64,000 nucleotides of DNA from positions 29,461-93,460 of the forward strand of contig JAMCYN010000165.1 of the NCBI GenBank assembly GCA_023474015.1. The letters are read 5' to 3'. The DNA is from Armatimonadota bacterium (GTDB lineage: Bacteria; Armatimonadota; UBA5829). Below, in pieces: positions 49,447-56,585 of the stretch (within the stretch, counting starts at the first letter, position 1; every line of letters begins with the position of its first letter). The translations under genes and the position numbers were made by a program. Under the pieces are notes generated by a model. That model was given only the letters and a program-made list of their open reading frames with translations, had not been told where the DNA came from and searched no databases.

Positions 49447-50193
49447 CTAGCGTCCCCGATACTTCTCGACCTGGTGAGAAGTCACCCCGAGCTTGGCGAA
49501 GAGTTCGGGCTGCTCATCCTCGGCCTCGACCTTAGCGAGTTCCGCGAACTCGATCACCTTCGGCTGGGACTCGATGAACCATCGGAAGATCTGGCTCACG
49601 GGTACGGGCGAGTCGCCGAATGTGATAACGCTCGAATCGTCCGAGCGCAGGATCGCCCGCGCGAAGACCTCCGAGGCCGGGACAATCTTGCCCTGCTGCT
49701 TCAGCTCATCGACCAGCGCCTGCGCGTCCCGCTCGGCAAGCTCGCGGTGCAGCCGGATGGCCTCGGCGTCCTCAGTCTTAGAGAACTCGGCATCGAGAGC
49801 GAAATCGACCTCCGCCAGCCGGGTGACCTCGGTCTCGCTGAATACGGCCGCGTCGGATATCCTGGGCTCGCGCACCAGCGATACCTCGGCGATGCCGGTC
49901 TTGTCCTTGCGTATCGCGACCGAGAGTCGCCTGGCGTTCGCGGCGTTTATCAGCTCCCAGGCCGCCTTGGTGAAACAGAGCTTACCGAAGAGCTCCCTGC
50001 CCTTGCGATAGACCCCCTTGAGCACCCCCAGCGCGCCGTCAAACGGCGTATTCGTGTGCTCGATCCTCACGGGCGCGTCCTTGGACCCGGCGATGATGCG
50101 GTCGAGGTCTTCCTCGGAAATGTCGATCCCCTTGTCGGGGTAGCTGCCAGCTTCAAAAAGCTTGGCCTCACGTTCGATGGTGTCTGTGGTCAT
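49447..50193 (-). CDS. Mu I-like capsid protease/scaffold protein
   Basis: 248 residues. N-terminal part: AKLFEAGSYPDKGIDISEEDLDRIIAGSKDAPVRIEHTNTPFDGALGVLKGVY, with the conserved AGxYPDKG and IEH (probable active-site histidine) of Mu I-type phage proteases, then RRLSVAIRKDKTGIAEVSLVREPRISDAAVF. The C-terminal half (FALDAEFSKTEDAEAIRLHRELAERDAQALVDEL) is helical and acidic, as expected for scaffold. It should cut scaffold and capsid proteins during maturation. AAAGGAGAC precedes the ATG. Confidence 0.82.
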   Translation of the reverse strand: MTTDTIEREAKLFEAGSYPDKGIDISEEDLDRIIAGSKDAPVRIEHTNTPFDGALGVLKGVYRKGRELFGKLCFTKAAWELINAANARRLSVAIRKDKTGIAEVSLVREPRISDAAVFSETEVTRLAEVDFALDAEFSKTEDAEAIRLHRELAERDAQALVDELKQQGKIVPASEVFARAILRSDDSSVITFGDSPVPVSQIFRWFIESQPKVIEFAELAKVEAEDEQPELFAKLGVTSHQVEKYRGR

Positions 50194-50253
50194 ATGTGTC
50201 TCCTTTCAAAGCTAATTGTTAATATGCTTCGGCAGGCTTTTTTCGCCAAAGCG

Positions 50254-50282
50254 TGCGTCGGGGTAAAAAGCTTCCCGACGCA
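50254..50282. repeat. Palindrome TGCGTCGGG...CCCGACGCA, copy 1
   Basis: TGCGTCGGG (50254-50262) pairs with CCCGACGCA (50274-50282) around GTAAAAAGCTT. The same stems appear at 56546-56574 in opposite orientation. It lies between the portal and protease genes; a related ATGCTTCGG word stands just to its left (50224). Confidence 0.8.
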
Positions 50283-50303
50283 TATAATCTCCGCTTTCCA
50301 CTC

Positions 50304-51560
50304 TCAACTCTCTCCCGGCAGCCCCAGGTACTCCCGTATCCACCCCTCGTCTGGGTTGATCACCTTCCCCGAGACCAGCGCGGATATTACTCCGGCGAGC
50401 TGCTCCAGATCACGGTCCTCCACCGGTCCCAGGCTGAAGGTCGGGTAGGACGTGACGCTGAAGTTGTAGTCCACCAGCCGCCTGATCACCTGCTCCTGCA
50501 TCACGCTTTCCTCGAGGTCGCGTTTGAGCTTCTTCAGGCACATCTTCAGCACGTCCAGATGGACCTTCGCCAGCGCGAATGACCCGACCCGCACGCCCTC
50601 GTCGGTGATGAGCGTCTGCGACAGTATCGCCTTGGCTATCTGCTTGTCGTGAAACTCGATGGCCTGCAGGTAACCCGCCTCCCCTCCGCGCTGGGCCTCC
50701 ATAAGATCCACGGTCACGTCGTCCGGGATGACTATCGCGGTCTCCTGCTGGATTTTGTCGAGCACCCGCAGCAGGTCGTCCTGGGCGGTCTTCGGCGTGC
50801 CGCGCTTGTAGCTGCCCTTGGCGGTCGGTGACCCGTATTTTTCGAGATACAGGTTGAGGAACCGCATCAGCACGTCCTTGCTCCAGTAGTGCTTGTAGGC
50901 CGCGCGGAGGTCGGATGTGCCGTAGGGCGACTCATACCTGGGCATATGCGAGTAGACCACAAACTTCTCCGGCGGCAGACTCGCCCTGTCGGCAGTGGTG
51001 TTTCGGGAATTCATTCCCGAAACCGCCTCGCCACCGAAGCCGAACCCTGTCCGCTTTAAGGAACGTATGTTCGCATATTCATCCGTGTCGAACGCGAACG
51101 TGGACGGGTCCTTGCTCTTGATCGACGCGAAGCCCACCATCCCTCGATATGGCTCGCGGTCGATGACTCGATAGTTCATCTCCAGCACGCTGAAGCCCTT
51201 GGCGAGGGCATCGAGCACATTGAACAGCACGTCCAAAATCGACCCGCGCATGTCCTCCAGAGCGAACCGCACAAACTCGGCCACCTTCCGGTCCTGGGGA
51301 TCGTCGGAGGCCGGATGAACCTCCCACCCCCGCGAGAGCACGGCGAACTTCTTGATCGTCAGGCACGCCTGCACTTGGGCGTCGCGCTGCATCTGGTCGT
51401 AGACCGCATACCCGCGCTTGCCGATCAGGTCGTCCGGATTATACGGCGCCACCGACGCCAGGCTCGCCAGCGGCCCCCTCGTCGAGGCGATTTCGCCGAA
51501 CGGAGGCGAGCGACGGGGCTTCAGCCGGTCGGCAAAGTAGGTGATAATTGACTTTGGCAT
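50304..51560 (-). CDS. Mu-like phage portal protein (DUF935 family)
   Basis: 418 residues. Features of the Mu gp29/DUF935 portals: DDLIGKRGYAVYDQMQRDAQVQACLTIKKFAVLSRGWEVHPAS, FVRFALEDMRGSILDVLFNVLDALAKGFSVLEMNYRV, then FVVYSHMPRYESPYGTSDLRAAYKHYWSKDVLMRFLNLYLEKYGSPTAKGSY and the C-terminal VRVGSFALAKVHLDVLKMCLKKLKRDLEESVMQEQVIRRLVDYNF. It forms the dodecameric DNA gate of the capsid. AAAGGAGG precedes the ATG. The last codons run into a heptamer-like repeat (CCACTCTCAACTCTCT), so the original C-terminus may have been altered. Confidence 0.92.
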   Translation of the reverse strand: MPKSIITYFADRLKPRRSPPFGEIASTRGPLASLASVAPYNPDDLIGKRGYAVYDQMQRDAQVQACLTIKKFAVLSRGWEVHPASDDPQDRKVAEFVRFALEDMRGSILDVLFNVLDALAKGFSVLEMNYRVIDREPYRGMVGFASIKSKDPSTFAFDTDEYANIRSLKRTGFGFGGEAVSGMNSRNTTADRASLPPEKFVVYSHMPRYESPYGTSDLRAAYKHYWSKDVLMRFLNLYLEKYGSPTAKGSYKRGTPKTAQDDLLRVLDKIQQETAIVIPDDVTVDLMEAQRGGEAGYLQAIEFHDKQIAKAILSQTLITDEGVRVGSFALAKVHLDVLKMCLKKLKRDLEESVMQEQVIRRLVDYNFSVTSYPTFSLGPVEDRDLEQLAGVISALVSGKVINPDEGWIREYLGLPGES

Positions 51561-51586
51561 AGAATCCTCCTTTCAAAAATGGGCAT

Positions 51587-51626
51587 GAAAAAAGCGCCCC
51601 GCGATTTGGGTCGCGAAGGGCGCTTT
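51587..51626 (-). terminator. Terminator after higBA
   Basis: On the minus strand AAAGCGCCC (51626-51618) pairs with GGGCGCTTT (51599-51591), with inner CGCGA/TCGCG pairing, followed by T6. It stands between higA and the portal gene and should reduce read-through from terminase into the portal. Confidence 0.85.
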
Positions 51627-51651
51627 GGCTTGAACTCAATCAATCTAATAG

Positions 51652-52308
51652 TTACACGTAGCAAACAGTCGATTCGATGGGCGGCGTCCCGCCTCCCGCC
51701 GGCACCGTCAGCCGCTTGCACTTCGGCTCGCCGCTGTAACGTCGCAACAGTTTCACCCACAGTTCCTGAGGAGCCGGCTTGAGAATGTTTTCAATATTAC
51801 CATGCTCCACCGCGAAGTCGAGCTGCGCGCGAATGAGGTCCATCAGAGCAGACACGGCGGATTCCTCCGTGGAACCTACCGACACAAGGTCCAATTGCAG
51901 GCAATGCGCCGCATATCCACCATCAGATTCCTCAACCAATATATCGAGATGGAACGGCGTCTGCCTGGTCCTGCCGCGCTTCTTCGTGCCGCGTTCGGCT
52001 GCGAGCGCGGTGTGCTGCTGGGCCCTGCGAGCAACCTCACTCATCTCGGCGCTCTTCTCCAGCAATCTTAGCCTGTAGTTGCTTTCCAAGTTGAGCCAGA
52101 GTTCCGCTGAGGTGCCGAAAGCCGCTGAAAAGAGAAGAGCCGTCTCAGGTGTAATGGCCTTCTTTCCGGCTATTATCTCATTCACCGTCTGCGGAGGACG
52201 GCCGATGACCTGCGCGAACTCTTTTTGAGTCCACCCGCGCGCCTCTAGTTCTCGCCCGAGGATGTTTCCGGGCTTTACCGCTCTGGCTGGTCTAAGTTTT
52301 GTGGTCAT
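51652..52308 (-). CDS. higA: HigA-type antitoxin fused to a HicB-like domain
   Basis: 218 residues. Residues ~10-75 are an XRE/HigA helix-turn-helix (VKPGNILGRELEARGWTQKEFAQVIGRPPQTVNEIIAGKKAITPETALLFSAAFGTSAELWLNLESNYRL). After a basic linker, residues ~120-190 form a HicB-like fold (FHLDILVEESDGGYAAHCLQLDLVSVGSTEESAVSALMDLIRAQLDFAVEH). The start at 52308 is one base after the higB stop. It should bind HigB and repress the pair. The extra HicB-like domain is unusual for HigA. Confidence 0.88.
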   Translation of the reverse strand: MTTKLRPARAVKPGNILGRELEARGWTQKEFAQVIGRPPQTVNEIIAGKKAITPETALLFSAAFGTSAELWLNLESNYRLRLLEKSAEMSEVARRAQQHTALAAERGTKKRGRTRQTPFHLDILVEESDGGYAAHCLQLDLVSVGSTEESAVSALMDLIRAQLDFAVEHGNIENILKPAPQELWVKLLRRYSGEPKCKRLTVPAGGGTPPIESTVCYV

Positions 52309-52309
52309 A

Positions 52310-52612
52310 TTAGTCACCGTAGTGCTTACTGATTCGGACGATAACAACGGACTTGTTGATTCCCTTGGGTGGATCGAATTCAAACTCAAGTCTCCACTGC
52401 CGGGTCAGACGCATGGAATAGCGGCTTCGCTCTGACTTGAGCTTCTCGAAGCGTGCTCCCTGCAATGCGCGAAGTTCGCGCTCATCCTTTGCACTTTCGA
52501 TCAACGCCAACAGGTCGAAATAGGCTTGGCTTACCTCCGCCGGGTATAGCTCCGCGCCTTTCTCCTCGGTATATAGCGCCTCAAGCGCCTTTGTGGCGAA
52601 CCTGATCTCCAT
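52310..52612 (-). CDS. higB: HigB-family toxin (RelE fold)
   Basis: 100 residues: MEIRFATKALEALYTEEKGAELYPAEVSQAYFDLLALIESAKDERELRALQGARFEKLK, then RYSMRLTRQWRLEFEF and a C-terminal VVIVRISKHYGD, the HigB/RelE pattern with Arg and His/Tyr catalytic candidates. It would cleave mRNA at the ribosome. The ATG at 52612 is 12 bases after a TATAAT box, so the mRNA is almost leaderless, although GGGGAG abuts the ATG. Toxin-first order is typical of higBA. Confidence 0.9.
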   Translation of the reverse strand: MEIRFATKALEALYTEEKGAELYPAEVSQAYFDLLALIESAKDERELRALQGARFEKLKSERSRYSMRLTRQWRLEFEFDPPKGINKSVVIVRISKHYGD

Positions 52613-52624
52613 CTCCCCAGCTAT

Positions 52625-52652
52625 ATTATACCTCACCGGCAGTAGTTGTCAA
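52625..52652 (-). promoter_or_regulatory. higBA promoter
   Basis: On the minus strand TTGACA (52652-52647), 16 bases, TATAAT (52630-52625): both hexamers are perfect matches to consensus. It lies directly after the terminase stop. Confidence 0.85.
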
Positions 52653-52676
52653 GCAATGATTCACCCCTTCGGTGAA

Positions 52677-54074
52677 TTACCATCCCACCGCCGCAACCCT
52701 TCCGTTCCGGCTCAAGTACCTTCCAACACCTCCAATCCCCTTCGCTTGACGGCACGCAAGCGCCAGGGCAATCACGAGGTCATCGTGGCAGCCTGAGCGG
52801 GCGTTCATGCGCACGTTGCCGAAGTCGGTGATCTCGCGCTCGAAGTATTGAAGCTCCTTCAGAAGGTGCTCGTCACGCGGGATCGAGATCGTCCCGTGCG
52901 CGAACCTCATCGCCAGGGCGTCGATCATTTCCTGCTTCGACTGGTTAGTGAAGATGCAGCCGTCCACGGATACGTCCATGCCGCTCTCCCACACCTTGGT
53001 GCGAAGCTGCTCCAGCAGCGCGTCGCCGATTGAGGTCTGGTCCGTAAGCACTGCGCCTACCCGATGAAGCCTCAGGAAGTCGGCCACGCGGTCTATCTGT
53101 TGGCTCCAACTCATGCCGTTGAGCCTGTCGATAGCGATAACCTCGGCGAAGCCGTCAACAATTCCCAATGCGATGATGGCGGTATAGTCCGAATATCTCG
53201 CCCAGTCGAGGCCCGCGACGATATAGTCGTAACTGCTTAGTGTTGCTTCGGTTCCAGAGCCGTAGGCGGCGGAGCCGGAGCCGGGGCCGCAGGCCCCGAG
53301 ATGTGCCCCTCGCTCAACGGCGGCGTTGATTTCCTCCCACGGAAAGACGCTGCTCACATCGTCCATGAACCGCGCCTCATACTCCACCTCGAACTGCCGC
53401 GTCGATATCTCCTCCCGCTGCCTCTCGATGTATACGCGGCTGATGTGCGGGTTGGTCCACGAAGGGAACGTGAACGCGGCGCAATTGCCCTCCCTTCCCT
53501 TCTCTCCACTCTCCGCTCTCCACTCTCCACTTCCCTTCAAAAACGCCCTATAGAAATGGTTCTTTCCGAACGGCGTCGAGAGCATCACCAGCCGGCCGTT
53601 GCGGTCGGCGAGCATCGGTGAGATCACTTCCTGGATCACGCTATCCCGTACGTAGGCGGCCTCGTCGACTATCACACGGTCAGCCGAGTGGCCCCGCAGG
53701 TTGCGGCCATCCTCGTCGGCGGTGCGCGCCATTATCAGGCTGCGGCCTATCGAGAGCCGGGGATAAGGCGTCCGGATGACCTTCGCCATCACCCGCGTGA
53801 CCGGTGAGTCCATCACCAGCCGCTCCACGGTGTCGAAGATCAGTCGGCTCTGGTCGTATGTCGGCGACACTATTATCTGCACGCTGCCGAGAGTGGTGAG
53901 CGCCATGGTGCATGCGTCGATTGCGGCGGCCTCGGTCTTGCCCCATCGCCTCCCGCAGGCGGCGACCTTGGTTTGGGCCTCGGAGAGGAGCCATTCCTTT
54001 TGGGTCGGGTGGGGCTTCCAACTCCACAGCCACCGCGCCACCGCGAGCCGGACACCCGCGCTACTCAACCCCAT
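52677..54074 (-). CDS. Phage terminase large subunit
   Basis: 465 residues. ATPase: HPTQKEWLLSEAQTKVAACGRRWGKTEAAAIDACTMAL (Walker A), RLSIGRSLIMARTADEDGRNLRGHSADRVIVDEAAYV (Walker B with DE), MLSTPFGKNHFYRAF (motif III). Nuclease: YIVAGLDWARYSDYTAIIALG, AVLTDQTSIGDALLEQL and NARSGCHDDLVIALALACRQ supply the acidic residues. It cuts and pumps DNA into capsids. The start is ATG 54074 with AAGGAGG. Two in-frame low-complexity insertions are visible: a heptamer-repeat insert (SGEWRAESGEKGREG) after KNHFYRAFLKG, and CGPGSGSAAYGSGTEAT before the nuclease domain. Catalytic motifs remain intact. Confidence 0.93.
   Translation of the reverse strand: MGLSSAGVRLAVARWLWSWKPHPTQKEWLLSEAQTKVAACGRRWGKTEAAAIDACTMALTTLGSVQIIVSPTYDQSRLIFDTVERLVMDSPVTRVMAKVIRTPYPRLSIGRSLIMARTADEDGRNLRGHSADRVIVDEAAYVRDSVIQEVISPMLADRNGRLVMLSTPFGKNHFYRAFLKGSGEWRAESGEKGREGNCAAFTFPSWTNPHISRVYIERQREEISTRQFEVEYEARFMDDVSSVFPWEEINAAVERGAHLGACGPGSGSAAYGSGTEATLSSYDYIVAGLDWARYSDYTAIIALGIVDGFAEVIAIDRLNGMSWSQQIDRVADFLRLHRVGAVLTDQTSIGDALLEQLRTKVWESGMDVSVDGCIFTNQSKQEMIDALAMRFAHGTISIPRDEHLLKELQYFEREITDFGNVRMNARSGCHDDLVIALALACRQAKGIGGVGRYLSRNGRVAAVGW
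53501..53535. repeat. Heptanucleotide repeat inserted in the terminase gene
   Basis: TCTCTCC-ACTCTCC-GCTCTCC-ACTCTCC-ACTTCCC on the plus strand, the same unit as at 45645-45720. It adds a block of Gly/Glu/Arg/Ser residues to the ATPase-nuclease protein without breaking the frame. Confidence 0.85.
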
Positions 54075-54429
54075 CTTCGGCCTCCTTTGTTGCCCGCGCG
54101 ATAATCTCCGCGAGCGCATCGGCGGGGTCCACCGCCTGGGCCTCGAACGCCCCGCTGACCTTCAGCACCTCCAGCAACACCTTAGGCTCGGGTTTCGACA
54201 TATCGGAGGCCGCCTGGCACAGCGCGGCGGCGGCGTTGATGGCTGCCTGCCTGGCGATGCGCCCCGCGCTGGCCTTCTGCTCGCGCTCTCTGTTCCGCAG
54301 GGCCTCGGCGAATGTCGGCTCGCCCATCCATCGCCTGAGTGTCGAAAGCCTCAAGCCGAGCATCTCGGCCACTGTCGAATCGGGGTGGCTCATCAAGAGT
54401 TCAATCGCGGTAAATCGTCTGCATTTCAT
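54061..54429 (-). CDS. Probable terminase small subunit
   Basis: 122 residues. An N-terminal helix-turn-helix (MKCRRFTAIELLMSHPDSTVAEMLGLRLSTLRRWMGEPTFAEALRNRER) followed by helical oligomerisation segments (GRIARQAAINAAAALCQAASDM; PKVLLEVLKVSGAFEAQ), as in small terminases/DNA-packaging proteins. GGAGGGAGGACG precedes the ATG. It overlaps the large subunit start by 14 bases. It would recognise the packaging site of the DNA. It is the first gene of the phage cassette; only a leader hairpin (54460-54488) and no phage gene lies upstream. Confidence 0.75.
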   Translation of the reverse strand: MKCRRFTAIELLMSHPDSTVAEMLGLRLSTLRRWMGEPTFAEALRNREREQKASAGRIARQAAINAAAALCQAASDMSKPEPKVLLEVLKVSGAFEAQAVDPADALAEIIARATKEAEDGVE

Positions 54430-54459
54430 TCCGGCGTCCTCCCTCCGGCAGGCAAAGCA

Positions 54460-54488
54460 AAGGGCCGAGGATCACCTCCCCGACCCTT
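54460..54488 (-). promoter_or_regulatory. Leader hairpin before the terminase genes
   Basis: AAGGGCCGAGG (54460-54470) and CCCCGACCCTT (54478-54488) form an 11-pair stem (one G-T) about 30 bases upstream of the small terminase start. It may be an attenuator or a fused repeat. A TATAAT word (minus strand, near 54514) could be a -10 box, but no good -35 box accompanies it. Confidence 0.35.
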
Positions 54489-54688
54489 CAGAAAAATTTG
54501 CCTTCCATAATTATAAGACGACAACTAGGCCATTCCGTCATAAGTATTCGCGGTATATTTCAGTTAAATATTGTTCGCGAGTTGTTAATGAGGCTGGATT
54601 TGAGCGTGAAACGGCTTGTCGGGCGAAGGAATTCATGACAAGGAATGTGCGAAATCGGCATGCGGACGGGGCATGCGTTTCCACCCTC

Positions 54689-56389
54689 TCACGGGCCGGG
54701 CCACACGGCCACGATATCCGCGGCCAGATCGTGCGCTCGTGCTAAGATTTCCTTCTCTGTCCAAGCGGAGTATTTCACTGGTATTTCGTTTGTCATCGCC
54801 ACCTCCGACTTGGCGTAGTATCGGCACTTCCCCAAGAAGTCCGCATTTGCCGCTTTGTTGTTCAAGGCTTCTCCGAGAATTGTCAGATTACCCAAATGCC
54901 AGGTGTATGGTTCAAGCGCAGCCCGGTGCGGCCAAGCGGAGCCCGGCCTCTGCGGGAATATATGTTCGAGGTTCACTCTATCTGGTACAAACTCACGCGA
55001 CCTAGACTGTTTTGCTCCAGCCAGTTTTGCCAGCAGCCATTGAGCCCTGCCGCGGGTCAGTACGAGATCGGCTGCCGAGGCGGCGACCATCGCATCATCC
55101 GGGTTCAGCTTGGCAAGGATGGCCTTGGCGGCCGCTAGGCAATGGGCGCTACGCTCATTTGTGTGCTTCTTACCCCTGATCTCACGAGCAGCGGCGTAGA
55201 ATGCTGTCTCTAGATCCAAAGGGTTCAGATTCGCGACAACGAGATAGCGCACCGCCAAAGCAGCGGCAAGATGTGCCAGTTTTGCGAAGTCAGACTCATT
55301 CAAACTCCTCAAACCAGACAGCAAAAGGGGAAGGGACGGTCTTACGTTAAGGTATTTTACCAGTCCCGAAACATCATTTCGGGCGGACCTTGGGATCCTG
55401 TCATCGATATCCAAGAGGGACACGTAGTCCTGGCATTCATCTCCACATATCCCAGCGAAGTCGCTGCTTGTGACTGCCTTTTGCGTCAGCACACGCTTGA
55501 TCTCGCTGAACAAGCCGCGCGTCTTCAAATCGCCGTAGTTAGATAGCCACATGTGCCTGACAAACTGGGCAATGTCGCGTCGTGCCAGTTGCTGTAGCAT
55601 TGTGTTCCACGATTGCCGAACGGTATTTCGCTCGGTTCTTCCACTGCAACGGCGCATCAAGAGGTTCAGAAGAAGATCCGGAACAGATAGGCGCAAACCT
55701 CGATCATTCAGCGTCTCAAAAATGCAGTAAGCGTCCTCCTCACTTTCGACGAGAATGGCGACTACGATCATGCCTTTGCTGAGACAGTTCTTGTATGTCT
55801 TCAGGCGCGCCAGTACCTCCTCTGGCTCCAGTCCGGCTGTTTGAACCTCAATCGCCTTTGCGAAATGCGTGTACGTGGCAGCAATAAGCTCGTGAGACCG
55901 CAACCGCGAGGGTGCAGTCTTTGGAGGATCGCTTTGGATAGTCCTCTCGAAGTACGGCGCATCTAACTCGCTGAGTCTGAGAGCGTAGCTGTGGTCTCCT
56001 TCTTCCTTCTCTATCAGATCGCGCTGGAGATCCCGCGCGAAATCCGAAGCGGAACCCTTGACAGCAGTATAATGCTCAGCGATGGACCGTGCTGCATCTC
56101 GAACCGCTGCCAGAAGGATTGTCGCGGTCGCCAGGCGTTGCTGCCCGTCGAGGAGCAGTATCTCGTCATCTGCTTCTTGAATCACGATTGGCCCCAAGAA
56201 GTAGGAGGCGCTTACGGGGTTGATGCAGTAGCCTTCGTGAAAATCGAGGAAGTCCGTCCAGAACGTGGATACTTGAGTCTTCTCCCAACTGAATCCGCGC
56301 TGAAACTCTGGCAGGACAACACTTCGCCTCTCATTCTTGCCCAGCAATCCTGCAAAATTGTATTTGCAGGACTCAAATGATCCGCCCAT
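54689..56389 (-). CDS. GmrSD-type restriction protein (DUF262 plus DUF1524)
   Basis: 566 residues. N-terminal DUF262/GmrS part: FAGLLGKNERRSVVLPEFQRGFSWEKTQVSTFWTDFLDF, ASYFLGPIVIQEADDEILLLDGQQRLATATILLAAVRD (DGQQR nucleotide-binding motif near residue 80), later YCIFETLNDRGLRLSVPDLLLNLLM. The C-terminal DUF1524/GmrD part has RVNLEHIFPQRPGSAWPHRA, the His-containing nuclease motif, followed by WHLGNLTILGEALNNKAAN. Such proteins cut DNA carrying modified cytosines (type IV restriction) and defend against phages. The ATG at 56389 follows GGAGGAAGGCG. The single-protein fusion stands next to the phage cassette. Confidence 0.88.
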   Translation of the reverse strand: MGGSFESCKYNFAGLLGKNERRSVVLPEFQRGFSWEKTQVSTFWTDFLDFHEGYCINPVSASYFLGPIVIQEADDEILLLDGQQRLATATILLAAVRDAARSIAEHYTAVKGSASDFARDLQRDLIEKEEGDHSYALRLSELDAPYFERTIQSDPPKTAPSRLRSHELIAATYTHFAKAIEVQTAGLEPEEVLARLKTYKNCLSKGMIVVAILVESEEDAYCIFETLNDRGLRLSVPDLLLNLLMRRCSGRTERNTVRQSWNTMLQQLARRDIAQFVRHMWLSNYGDLKTRGLFSEIKRVLTQKAVTSSDFAGICGDECQDYVSLLDIDDRIPRSARNDVSGLVKYLNVRPSLPLLLSGLRSLNESDFAKLAHLAAALAVRYLVVANLNPLDLETAFYAAAREIRGKKHTNERSAHCLAAAKAILAKLNPDDAMVAASAADLVLTRGRAQWLLAKLAGAKQSRSREFVPDRVNLEHIFPQRPGSAWPHRAALEPYTWHLGNLTILGEALNNKAANADFLGKCRYYAKSEVAMTNEIPVKYSAWTEKEILARAHDLAADIVAVWPGP

Positions 56390-56422
56390 CGCCTTCCTCC
56401 TGAGTGTCCGAAACTTTCTATG

Positions 56423-56449
56423 CTTCGGCACGAACTCCCGCAGCCGCCG
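56423..56449 (-). repeat. Copy of the PEP-CTERM gene 3-prime tail
   Basis: A 27-base segment identical to 58591-58617, where it encodes the basic tail RRLREFVPK of the PEP-CTERM protein. Here it lies just upstream of the GmrSD gene in an open frame without a gene, so it looks like a remnant of a second PEP-CTERM gene or a moved copy. Confidence 0.8.
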
Positions 56450-56453
56450 CGTA

Positions 56454-56481
56454 GGCTTCGGCGTAAAAAGCCTTCCGAAGC
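56454..56481. repeat. Palindrome GCTTCGG...CCGAAGC
   Basis: GCTTCGG (56454-56460) and CCGAAGC (56475-56481) around CGTAAAAAGCCTT. It has the same TAAAAAGC centre as the TGCGTCGGG palindromes and belongs to the same repeat family. Confidence 0.7.
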
Positions 56482-56545
56482 ATATCATGGCCGCCGCATA
56501 CGCTTACTCTTATGCATAATCCCGAACGAGCCCACCGATGAGATA

Positions 56546-56574
56546 TGCGTCGGGAAGCTTTATGCCCCGACGCA
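56546..56574. repeat. Palindrome TGCGTCGGG...CCCGACGCA, copy 2
   Basis: Same stems as the element at 50254-50282, in inverse orientation (centre AAGCTTTATGC). It lies in the spacer between the GmrSD and the phospholipase-like genes. Confidence 0.8.
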
Positions 56575-56585
56575 AGCACGTTGGG

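Noticed and set aside
54616..55043. Plus-strand frames opposite the GmrSD gene end
   Set aside because: Antisense to a gene with clear DUF1524 motifs and without credible starts.
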